Shown here piece by piece: positions 8,569 to 14,431 of a DNA stretch of 14,431 bases. The notes beneath the pieces were generated by a model. That model was not told the DNA's origin and searched no databases. It was given only the letters and a program-made list of their open reading frames with translations. This DNA comes from an uncultured Collinsella sp. (GTDB lineage Bacteria; Actinomycetota; Coriobacteriia; Coriobacteriales; Coriobacteriaceae), in assembly GCA_900540095.1 (NCBI GenBank), contig UQEO01000045.1, positions 1 to 14,431 on the forward strand. The letters run 5' to 3'. The translations under genes and the position numbers were made by a program. The stretch's first letter is position 1. Each line of letters starts with the position of its first letter.

Positions 8569-9771
8569 GGCGCGGGATTTGGTGCGTGAGAGGGCCAGGC
8601 CTGCGGCGGCGATGGCCACGGCAAAGAGCACGGTGACGCCCAGGTCGCAGGCGATGTCGCCCAACATGGCAGACGTCAGGTCCGACGCGAGCGCCTTGCC
8701 GATCGCGTCGTTCACCCAATATGTCGGCACAAAGTGCGCCACGGTCTGCACGGCCGGGCCCATCAGCGACAGCGGCATCCAAGCGCCGCCCAAAAACGTC
8801 ATGAGCATGCCGAGTAAGTTGCCCACGCCGTTGAGCAGCTCCTCGCGCGCACCCAGGCTCGACAACGCAAAGCCAACGGCCAGCGGCGTGCACGCCAGGG
8901 CAAACGTCGCCGCCAGCGCCAGACACACACGACCCGCGCCGACCTCGGCAACCGCGCCGGCAAAGCCCACGACGCCCATCATACTCGACACGAGCCAAAT
9001 GCAGACGGTGAGCACGGCGGCGGCCGCAAACACGGCAAGCGAACGCTGACGCTCGGAGACCGGGCTGGCATCCATGCGGCGCACGCGCTCGGGCTCGTTC
9101 ATGCCCGAGAACACCAGTCCCACCGACACGATGACCGACGAGATAATCGCGTACGCGCCAAAGTTGAAGTACGACTCGAGCGTGGCGGCAGCAGTCGAGT
9201 CGACCTTGACCTGCTCGATCTGGACCTCCGCGCGCTTTGCAGCGGCATGCTCGGCGGCCTTGGCAACGTCGCCGTTAGAAGCAGCGGGCTCAAGCGCCGC
9301 CGCAGCGCCCGCGAGCGAGATCCAGCGCGAGGCCTCGGCAGACGAAAGCGCCGCCGCCATGGTGCCGGCACCGTAGGTCACATCGAGCTTGGGCAGGGAC
9401 TCCCCCACGCGGGCGGCTGCAACGAGGTCGTCCTCAAACCCCTCCGGGATAAAGAACACGCAGTCGGCGCTGCCCTTGGCACTATTGCTCTTGGAGAGCG
9501 CGTCCGCAAGGTCGTACGTATCGTCGCCGATGCCCGTGACCAGCTCAAAACGCGAACCCAGATGCTTGGTAAGCGCACGCGAAAGGTCGCTGTCGTCGCG
9601 GTCGACCACGATCACGTTAGCATCGTAGGGCTTGTACTCGGTGAGCTGCGACGAGTTCCAGCTCACCGATGCCGCGATGAATACGCCCATGAGCGAGATG
9701 AACACCGTATAGATAAGCAGGTAGAACGGGTGCGCCAGCGCCATGCGAAGCGCGGTCTTAAAGGTGCTCAT
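8566..9771 (-). CDS. ABC-2 type exporter permease (second permease of operon)
   Basis: This 401-residue protein has the ABC2_membrane_3 layout. One N-terminal helix (about 14-36) is followed by a large extracytoplasmic domain (about 40-205). Five helices then lie near 206-224, 248-270, 283-305, 310-335 and 370-392, and the protein ends in a short basic tail. The long first loop is Ala-rich and includes VVDRDDSDLSRAL, typical of DrrB/YhgE-like exporters. An upstream TTG at 9786 would add five residues, but it overlaps the GGAAGGAG ribosome-binding site 5 nt before the ATG at 9771, so the ATG is used. The start overlaps the 3' end of the preceding permease gene by 14 bp, which indicates translational coupling. 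The two permeases probably form a heterodimer with the ATPase encoded first. Confidence 0.92.
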   Translation of the reverse strand: MSTFKTALRMALAHPFYLLIYTVFISLMGVFIAASVSWNSSQLTEYKPYDANVIVVDRDDSDLSRALTKHLGSRFELVTGIGDDTYDLADALSKSNSAKGSADCVFFIPEGFEDDLVAAARVGESLPKLDVTYGAGTMAAALSSAEASRWISLAGAAAALEPAASNGDVAKAAEHAAAKRAEVQIEQVKVDSTAAATLESYFNFGAYAIISSVIVSVGLVFSGMNEPERVRRMDASPVSERQRSLAVFAAAAVLTVCIWLVSSMMGVVGFAGAVAEVGAGRVCLALAATFALACTPLAVGFALSSLGAREELLNGVGNLLGMLMTFLGGAWMPLSLMGPAVQTVAHFVPTYWVNDAIGKALASDLTSAMLGDIACDLGVTVLFAVAIAAAGLALSRTKSRA

Positions 9772-10945
9772 AGCGACTCCTTCCAAAGATCAGCGTAGCG
9801 GCGGCGACAAACACCAGGGCCATCAGGACGAGCGCGCCCGCGCGAACAGCGAAGGGCCCCAGGTCCTCAAAGAAATACAGGCGATTGAACATGTCGCAGA
9901 TGAGCTTGACGGGGTTGAACCAGCACTCGGCCGGGCAGGCGCGGGCGACGTCGTCGGCAAGCGCCATCGCCGGCTCGCCGTAGAGGCCGGCGAACAGGGC
10001 GCACGTGGTAGCAAAGCCCGTGAGGATGCCGGACTTGGACGCCTTGCCGCCCTTAACGGGAAGCGTGCCCACAAAGAGCCCCAGGCCCGTGGCGGCAAGC
10101 GCGGAAGCGGCGCCGCCCACCAAACACAGCCCCTCGCGCCCGCCAAAGTCGACGCCCACGACCAGGCGCACGTAGCCGATTGCGATCGTCATCGAGGCAA
10201 AGGAGACCAACCACGAGCCCACAAAGATACCGGCCAGCGACGCCGTCTTGGAAAGACCGCCCACACAGCGACGCGCGCCAAGGCCCGACAGATTGGGCTG
10301 CAGATCGACGACGCTCAAGGCGGCAAACTCGGCAGACATCATCGCTACCAGGCCAAAGAGCGCGTAATAGTAGATGACCGTGCCGTCGGGCGTGGTGCGC
10401 GTCAGGCTTACGCGGCGGGTGCCACCTTCGAGCGACAGGGCGCGCGCAACCGCCTCCGGGTCGGCGAGCGCCGCCGGGTTGTCCTGGGCAATCTGGGACA
10501 TGAGCTCGGCATTTTGTGTATACGAGCTTGCCACCGTCTCCAGAATACTGCGGTCGGTGAGCACCGACGTCGCACGCGAGCTGCCATAGCTCGAAAGCAA
10601 CGTGAGTTTGGGCGTGCCCGCATCGTCGACCGCATAGATGCCCGCGACCTCGCCGGCCTTAAGCGCACGGTTCGCATCGGCTGCGTCGTCGAGCTCGTGG
10701 ATCTCGAGCAGCTGATCGCCGCCTTCCTTGGCAAGCGACGTCGCCACGCCCTTAAAGGTCGAAGCGTCCCAAGCCTCGTCCGCCACGACGGCCACCGGCA
10801 CCGGGTCGACCGTGCCGTCGGAGCTGAGGTTCGCAAACATAAACATGAACATCGTGGAAAGTACGATGGGAAAGAGAGCGCCCCAGACCCACGTGCTCGG
10901 CCGGCGCAGCAGCGTCTTGACCGTAGTGATGATGGTGTTGAACAT
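9758..10945 (-). CDS. ABC-2 type exporter permease (first permease of operon)
   Basis: This 395-residue paralogue of the next gene has the same topology. An N-terminal helix (about 18-40, WVWGALFPIVLSTMFMFMF) is followed by an extracytoplasmic domain to about residue 188. A cluster of five to six helices starts at VIYYYALFGLVAMMSAEFAA and ends at VLMALVFVAAATLIFG. It carries PVAVVADEAWDAS in the first loop, the usual beta-strand region of ABC2_membrane_3 proteins. AGGGGG lies 5 nt before the ATG. The gene starts 9 nt after the ATPase stop and overlaps the following permease gene by 14 bp, so all three are one operon. The substrate is unknown; antimicrobial peptide, drug or lipid efflux is common for such heterodimeric exporters beside NarL-type two-component systems. 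Confidence 0.92.
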   Translation of the reverse strand: MFNTIITTVKTLLRRPSTWVWGALFPIVLSTMFMFMFANLSSDGTVDPVPVAVVADEAWDASTFKGVATSLAKEGGDQLLEIHELDDAADANRALKAGEVAGIYAVDDAGTPKLTLLSSYGSSRATSVLTDRSILETVASSYTQNAELMSQIAQDNPAALADPEAVARALSLEGGTRRVSLTRTTPDGTVIYYYALFGLVAMMSAEFAALSVVDLQPNLSGLGARRCVGGLSKTASLAGIFVGSWLVSFASMTIAIGYVRLVVGVDFGGREGLCLVGGAASALAATGLGLFVGTLPVKGGKASKSGILTGFATTCALFAGLYGEPAMALADDVARACPAECWFNPVKLICDMFNRLYFFEDLGPFAVRAGALVLMALVFVAAATLIFGRSRYEHL

Positions 10946-10954
10946 GACTGCCCC

Positions 10955-11893
10955 CTAGTCGCGCAGCTCGCGGCCGGTGATCTCGAGGAACACGTCGTTG
11001 AGGGTCGGTGGCTCGCTCCACACGCGGCCGAGCGCCACATCGGCGGCGCGCAGCGTGTCGAGGATGTCGACCAAATTGTGCGGGCTCGCTTCGCAGGTGC
11101 AGACGATCTCGCCGCCGGACAGCTCAACCGAAAGCACGTGCTCGAGGGCGCGCAGCCGCTCGACCGTGGCGGTCTCTACGGCGCCAACCTCGACAGTCAC
11201 GCGCTCGCCCATCTGAATCATGCGCTTGAGCTCGTCGTTGGTGCCCTGCGCCAGCACGCGCCCGCCGTCCATGATCATGATGCGGCTGCAGATCTGCTCG
11301 ACTTCCTCCATATAATGGCTGGTATACACCACCGTGGCGCCCTCGTCGCGCAGGCGGCAGATGCCCTCCAGGATGGCGTTGCGACTCTGCGGGTCGACCG
11401 CCACCGTGGGCTCGTCAAAGAAGATGAGCTCGGGCTTGTGCGCGATGCCGCAGGCAATGTTGAGGCGACGCGCCAGGCCGCCCGAGAGCTTGCCGGGGCG
11501 GAACTTCGTAAAGTCGCCCAAGCCGACAAAGTCGATCGCCTCGTCCACCAGCGCGCGGCGGCGCTTGCGGTCGTTGACGTAGAGACTGCAGAAATAGTCG
11601 ATGTTCTCGCGCACCGTGAGCTCGTCAAACACCGCCACCTGTTGCGGCACCACGCCGATGCGGCGCTTGAGGTCGTAGCGGGCGGGCGTCATGGGCTCGC
11701 CAAAGAGCTCGATGGTGCCTTTGTCGTAGGCAAGCAGCTGCAGGATACAGTTGATGGACGTGGTCTTGCCCGAGCCGTTGGGACCCAGCAGGCCAAAGAT
11801 CTCGCCGGGGGCGATGCTCAGGTTAAAGTGGTCGAGCGCGATAAGATCGTCATAACGCTTGACGAGGTTTTCGACGTGGACGATGTCTGTCAT
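10955..11893 (-). CDS. ABC-2 exporter ATP-binding protein (DrrA/CcmA-like)
   Basis: The 312-residue protein starts at the ATG at 11893, with AAGGG 7-8 nt upstream. The frame runs back a further 22 codons, but that extension looks non-coding. Motifs are Walker A GPNGSGKTT (37-45), Q-loop Gln84/85 in VVPQQ, signature LSGG (136-139), Walker B LIFFDE (156-161) and switch His193 in TSH. The signature continues as GLARRLNIA rather than the more usual GMKQRL. The roughly 90 residues after the ATPase core form the regulatory tail typical of DrrA-type exporters and end in PTLNDVFLEITGREL. It is the first gene of the exporter operon and is divergent from the two-component system, which is the likely regulator. 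Confidence 0.95.
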   Translation of the reverse strand: MTDIVHVENLVKRYDDLIALDHFNLSIAPGEIFGLLGPNGSGKTTSINCILQLLAYDKGTIELFGEPMTPARYDLKRRIGVVPQQVAVFDELTVRENIDYFCSLYVNDRKRRRALVDEAIDFVGLGDFTKFRPGKLSGGLARRLNIACGIAHKPELIFFDEPTVAVDPQSRNAILEGICRLRDEGATVVYTSHYMEEVEQICSRIMIMDGGRVLAQGTNDELKRMIQMGERVTVEVGAVETATVERLRALEHVLSVELSGGEIVCTCEASPHNLVDILDTLRAADVALGRVWSEPPTLNDVFLEITGRELRD

Positions 11894-11969
11894 GAGGCGG
11901 CCCTTCTGTTGGTCGTGGCCCGGTACGATTGCATCATCGCAGGAGCCGCCGGCGCGCACCAGTGAGCTT

Positions 11970-12046
11970 TGTCACGAGTGCGAGGCTTGGCCGCGTGGCC
12001 TGCCGACGTCCCCGATTTGCCGCGTGGGAGGAATGTCACGGTTGCG
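11970..12046 (+). promoter_or_regulatory. Two direct repeats in the divergent regulatory region
   Basis: TGTCACGAGTGCG (11970-11982) and TGTCACGGTTGCG (12034-12046) match at 11 of 13 positions, with starts 64 bp apart, near six helical turns. They lie between the exporter ATPase start and the kinase start. The second is centred about 51 bp before the proposed kinase transcription start. They are candidate binding boxes for the response regulator encoded at 13233-13862. Confidence 0.45.
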
Positions 12047-12078
12047 CAGGCGGTCCCTCCACCACGCGCGGCTTCGCG

Positions 12079-12091
12079 TACAATACCCGTA
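12079..12091 (+). promoter_or_regulatory. Candidate -10 for a leaderless kinase transcript
   Basis: TACAAT (12079-12084) ends 6 nt before the ATG at 12091, so transcription would start at or within one base of the start codon. No Shine-Dalgarno sequence precedes this ATG. No good -35 is seen, which fits an activator-dependent promoter. Confidence 0.5.
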
Positions 12092-13236
12092 TGAACAGGC
12101 TTTTCGACAAATCGATCGTTCTGGCGTGCTGTATTGCGGCCGCCATGGGCCTTGCTGTGGACGCTCACCTGGTCGCGGCGTTTTGCCTTGGCGTTATTGC
12201 CACCTCACTGGCCGAGGTCGCACAGGGGGAACGCACCCGGCGCGCGAGCGAGACCGCGAGCTACGTTTACATCATCGCGGCAGTTTTCGTACCGCCGTTT
12301 GTGCCGCTTGCGCCTCTCGCCTTCTATGACATCGCGCGGCGCGTGCGCCGTGAGCACGCCTGGGTCGCGCTGGGCATTGGCTCCGTCTTTGCCTTTGCGC
12401 TCATCGCGAACCTTCGCACCGACGCACTTACCGCCCGAACGCTCCTGCTGACCGCCATCCTTTCGGTTGCCGCCACCTTGCTATCGCTACGCACCGCCCA
12501 GTTGGAACGCGAGCAGCAGCGCATGCGCCGTACCCGCGACGAACTGCAGGAACGAGCCCTCGCGCTCGAAGCGCGCAACCGCGACCTCGCCGATCGCCAG
12601 GACTATGAGGTCGAACTTGCGACCCTGGCCGAGCGCGCCCGCATCGCGCGCGAAATTCACGACAACGTGGGCCACCAGCTCACGCGCGCTTCGCTTCAAA
12701 CCGAAGCCCTGCGCGTGGTCCATGCCGACGAGCCCAGGGTTGCCGCCGATTTCGCCGACGTCAAACGCACGGTTGACGAGGCGCTCCAACTCGTGCGCGC
12801 CAGCGTCCACGCGCTCAACGACAATGCCGCCGACCTTTCCGTGCAGCTCGAACGCATTGTTGAAGGCGCACGCTCGGACGGCGGCCCGCAGATTGAGCTT
12901 GAAGTTTTGGCCGAGCATGCACCCGCAAACGTCGCCAACTGTTTTGCGGCGGTCCTGCGCGAGGCGCTTTCCAACGCCATGCGCCACGCTTGCGCCCAGA
13001 CCGTCACCGTACGATGCATGGAGCATCCGTCGTTTTACCAGCTCATCGTTACCGACGATGGCGCGGGCGGGGCCCAAGCAAACGGTCGCGGCGCCGCGAA
13101 GGGCATGGGGCTTGCCTCCATGCGCGAGCGCATCGAAGCGCTTGGCGGCACATTCTCCGCCGGCCCACGTGCCGGCGCCGGCGGCTGGCGCGTGTTTGCC
13201 ACCGTTCCCAAACAGCAAGGAGATGAGGGCCGATGA
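12091..13236 (+). CDS. Sensor histidine kinase, NarL-partner type (HisKA_3 + HATPase_c)
   Basis: The 381-residue kinase has four to five hydrophobic segments in the first 135 residues with very short loops, so it probably senses within or at the membrane. A coiled coil (about 136-178) links to the dimerisation domain with the phospho-acceptor His190 in REIHDNVGHQL. The ATPase domain carries N-box Asn295 in REALSNAMRHA, DDGAG (322-326) and GMGLASMRERIEALGG (338-353). This order and the HDNVGH box are typical of DesK/LiaS/NarX-class kinases. An open frame extends 54 codons upstream to 11929, but the extension is basic and low-complexity and overlaps the regulatory region, so the ATG at 12091 is chosen despite lacking a ribosome-binding site. 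The stop overlaps the regulator start as ATGA. Confidence 0.93.
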   Translation: MNRLFDKSIVLACCIAAAMGLAVDAHLVAAFCLGVIATSLAEVAQGERTRRASETASYVYIIAAVFVPPFVPLAPLAFYDIARRVRREHAWVALGIGSVFAFALIANLRTDALTARTLLLTAILSVAATLLSLRTAQLEREQQRMRRTRDELQERALALEARNRDLADRQDYEVELATLAERARIAREIHDNVGHQLTRASLQTEALRVVHADEPRVAADFADVKRTVDEALQLVRASVHALNDNAADLSVQLERIVEGARSDGGPQIELEVLAEHAPANVANCFAAVLREALSNAMRHACAQTVTVRCMEHPSFYQLIVTDDGAGGAQANGRGAAKGMGLASMRERIEALGGTFSAGPRAGAGGWRVFATVPKQQGDEGR

Positions 13237-13862
13237 GGCTCATCGTTGTCGACGACGACCGCCTGGTGGTCGATTCGCTCAAGATTATCCTGGGCGCCCA
13301 GTCGCAGATCGAGGTGGTGGGCACCGGCGCCAATGGCGACGATGCGGTGGCGCTCTATGCCGAACACGCACCCGATATCGCGCTGCTCGACATTCAGATG
13401 CCGGGGCGTGACGGACTTTCGGCGGCACGCGAGATCCTTGAGCGCGACCCTTCGGCGCGCGTGGTGTTTCTGACGACATTCTCGGATGACGAGTACATTG
13501 TGTCGGCGCTCAAACTGGGTGCCCGCGGCTACCTGATCAAGACCGATGTCGCCGCCATTCCTCCGGCATTGACGCAAGTCATGGACGGCAAACGCGTACT
13601 CGAGGGCAAGGCAATCGAGGACATCGATTTTGACGGAACGGGCGTCGAGTCGGGCACGCTCCGCCGGCCCGCGGCCTTTGCCGGCCTGACCGACCGCGAA
13701 TTCGAAGTCGCCGAGCTCATCGCCCGCGGCCTCGATAACAAGGAGATTGCCGCCACGGCTTATATGGGAGAAGGCACGGTGCGCAACCACATCAGCTCGA
13801 TCCTGGCCAAAATGGGTCTGCGCAACCGCACCCAAATCGCCATCGCCTACCTGCGAGGGTAA
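13233..13862 (+). CDS. Response regulator, NarL/FixJ family (REC + LuxR-type HTH)
   Basis: The 209-residue regulator has an acidic pocket (Asp7-Asp9), phospho-acceptor Asp53 in LLDIQMPG, switch Thr81 and Lys103. A linker at about 120-147 precedes a LuxR-type helix-turn-helix: LTDREFEVAELIARGLDNKE followed by IAATAYMGEGTVRNHISSIL. The gene overlaps the kinase stop by four bases, with AAGGAG about 10 nt upstream, so translation is coupled. Its probable targets are its own operon and the divergent ABC-2 exporter operon, through the direct repeats at 11970-12046. The coding sequence is intact and of normal length. No clear terminator follows directly; the first strong T-tailed hairpin downstream is inside element C. 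Confidence 0.95.
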   Translation: MRLIVVDDDRLVVDSLKIILGAQSQIEVVGTGANGDDAVALYAEHAPDIALLDIQMPGRDGLSAAREILERDPSARVVFLTTFSDDEYIVSALKLGARGYLIKTDVAAIPPALTQVMDGKRVLEGKAIEDIDFDGTGVESGTLRRPAAFAGLTDREFEVAELIARGLDNKEIAATAYMGEGTVRNHISSILAKMGLRNRTQIAIAYLRG

Positions 13863-13882
13863 TTACCCAACGACCGACCGCC

Positions 13883-13936
13883 CCGGCATAGCAAAATGGC
13901 TGTTATCGATTTAATGCCATTTCAAAACTATGCCGG
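13883..13936. repeat. Nested hairpin sharing a strand with element B
   Basis: CCGGCATAG (13883-13891) pairs with CTATGCCGG (13928-13936). Inside, AAATGGC (13894-13900) pairs with GCCATTT (13916-13922). The right strand of the outer stem is also part of the left arm of element B, so the two foldings are mutually exclusive. Confidence 0.55.
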
Positions 13937-14076
13937 TTTACTACGATGAATCGTCCACCTTCGACCACGGCAAATTGCGCGCTTGCAAAAGCGCAGGTAG
14001 AACGCTTGCAATATTTAGAAAAATGCAGTCATGGTCGGGAATGTCGAATTCATCGTAGTAAACCGGCATAGTTTTG
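13923..14076 (-). repeat. Long inverted-repeat element B
   Basis: Perfect 29-bp inverted repeats (13923-13951 with 14048-14076) enclose 96 bp and contain TTTACTACGATGAAT. On the minus strand the interior carries TCCCGACCAT (14040-14031) and GCGTTCTACCTGCG (14005-13992), both matched in element C, which fixes its orientation as opposite to C. A second internal hairpin, GCGCTT/AAGCGC, is at 13978-13993. Confidence 0.8.
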
Positions 14077-14166
14077 TTCGGGCGGCCCTGCACGAGTGCC
14101 TCCGCAAGCCTCGCGGGACCAAAATGATCCGTTTTCTTCCGCCCGCGGAGATCGACTGACGGCCCC

Positions 14167-14328
14167 CGCCACGAAATCGGCCCATCTACTACGTTTGACT
14201 CGATACCCCTGACCATACCTTCGTTTTGAACAAAACCGCAGGCGTTCTACCTGCGGTTTTGTTTTCGCGCTTTTCGGCATGGTTGGGGGTAAGGGATTAA
14301 ACGTAGTAGATGGGCCGTTTTCGTGGCG
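14167..14328 (+). repeat. Long inverted-repeat element C
   Basis: Inverted repeats of 30 bp match at 29 positions (14167-14196 with 14299-14328) and contain CATCTACTACGTTT. The interior carries CCCCTGACCAT (14206-14216) and GCGTTCTACCTGCG (14242-14255), shared with element B in opposite orientation, plus a strong T-tailed hairpin. The arms differ in sequence from those of B apart from TACTACG. Confidence 0.8.
14229..14263 (+). terminator. Terminator-like hairpin inside element C
   Basis: A 14-bp perfect stem (14229-14242 with 14250-14263) has a 7-nt loop CGTTCTA and is followed by a T-rich stretch. It is the first strong terminator-like structure after the response regulator gene and may end that operon, although it is also an integral part of the repeat element. 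Confidence 0.55.
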
Positions 14329-14355
14329 CGCCCTCCTCCCCAACGCACAAAAGCA

Positions 14356-14388
14356 CCGCCACGGAGGAGGGAGATGCCTCCGTGGCGG
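14356..14388 (-). terminator. Rho-independent terminator, minus-strand orientation
   Basis: A 12-bp perfect GC-rich stem (14356-14367 with 14377-14388) has a 9-nt loop. On the minus strand it is followed by GCTTTTGTG, so it best fits the end of a minus-strand gene lying beyond the right edge of the window. On the plus strand it is followed by a G-run instead. Confidence 0.65.
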
Positions 14389-14390
14389 CT

Positions 14391-14407
14391 GGGGGGGGGG
14401 GGGGGGG
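14391..14407. repeat. Homopolymeric run of 17 G
   Basis: Seventeen consecutive G directly follow the terminator hairpin. No gene is supported across it, so any role in phase variation is unproven. A sequencing or assembly error in length is quite possible. Confidence 0.9.
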
Positions 14408-14431
14408 CTATGGTCTGGGTCATCGTGTTCA

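Larger units (their letters stand above)
13863..14431. other. 569-bp region without a supported gene
   Basis: It holds a short hairpin region (13883-13936), long inverted-repeat elements B and C, a spacer with CGCGGG/CCCGCG pairing (near 14112-14147), a terminator hairpin and a 17-G run. Open frames here run through the repeat arms and show no protein-like features. The last 24 bases hold nothing recognisable. Confidence 0.75.

Noticed and set aside
11894..11959. 22-residue N-terminal extension of the exporter ATPase
   Set aside because: The ATG at 11893 has a ribosome-binding site and matches the normal family start; the extension has no conserved features.
9743..11965. 740-codon open frame on the plus strand across the exporter operon
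   Set aside because: It is antisense to three well-supported ABC genes; long antisense frames are expected from high-GC codon bias. Its translation is rich in Arg, His and Ala with no domain.
11929..12090. N-terminal extension of the histidine kinase by 54 residues
   Set aside because: The extension is Arg-rich and non-membrane, precedes the natural first helix, and covers the regulatory repeats.
14050..14343. Small minus-strand gene
   Set aside because: The frame crosses both arms of element C and part of B, and its sequence is explained by the repeats.
14391..14423. Phase-variable reading frame MTQTIAPPP through the G-run on the minus strand
   Set aside because: The frame would continue through the terminator hairpin and element C; no protein domain supports it.

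Overview
The window is a high-GC, gene-dense bacterial chromosome segment. It carries no tRNA, rRNA, phage, CRISPR or insertion-sequence transposase gene. Gene content, codon use and the style of the intergenic repeats (TGGGGACAG-type palindromes and long hairpin elements) suggest a gut actinobacterium of the Coriobacteriia, most likely Collinsella. That taxonomic call is an inference from memory and should be treated as moderate.

Layout from left to right. (1) Positions 1-1374, minus strand: a CNNM/CBS/CorC 'hemolysin-like' transporter, cut at its C-terminus by the window edge. (2) 1485-2168, minus: a hemolysin III/TrhA (PAQR) membrane protein. (3) 2355-3320, plus: a membrane-anchored alpha/beta hydrolase, divergent from trhA. 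Its near-consensus promoter is bracketed by two matching 14-bp palindromes that look like an operator pair. (4) 3321-3571: a repeat-bearing convergent intergenic region with a perfect bidirectional terminator. (5) 3572-4777, minus: a DUF362 protein with two [4Fe-4S] clusters. (6) 4887-8275, minus: a MacB/LolD-type ABC ATPase and its 888-residue FtsX-type permease with a coiled-coil insert. (7) 8276-8565: a dense cluster of TGGGGAC palindromic repeats. (8) 8566-11893, minus: a three-gene ABC-2 exporter operon (ATPase, permease, permease). (9) 12091-13862, plus: a NarL/LuxR-type two-component system (histidine kinase and response regulator with ATGA overlap), divergent from the exporter operon. 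(10) 13863-14431: about 570 bp without a gene, holding two related long-inverted-repeat elements, a terminator hairpin and a run of 17 G.

The most coherent functional unit is the divergent pair of the two-component system and the ABC-2 exporter. The shared intergenic region contains two copies of a 13-bp direct repeat (11 of 13 identical) whose starts are 64 bp apart, a plausible response-regulator box pair. The kinase gene appears to be leaderless. The simplest reading is a cell-envelope or antimicrobial stress sensor controlling an efflux pump, but the substrate cannot be read from the sequence.

The most unusual material is non-coding. Three elements (A 3362-3485, B 13923-14076, C 14167-14328) each have perfect or near-perfect terminal inverted repeats enclosing about 90-100 bp. 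B and C share internal blocks in opposite orientation while their arms differ in sequence yet remain self-complementary, which is the signature of a conserved hairpin structure. Separately, TGGGGAC palindromes occur in six copies at a 27-28 bp period between two ABC loci and once more at 4861-4889. In both places the minus-strand TAG stop codon of the preceding permease lies at or in the end of the element.
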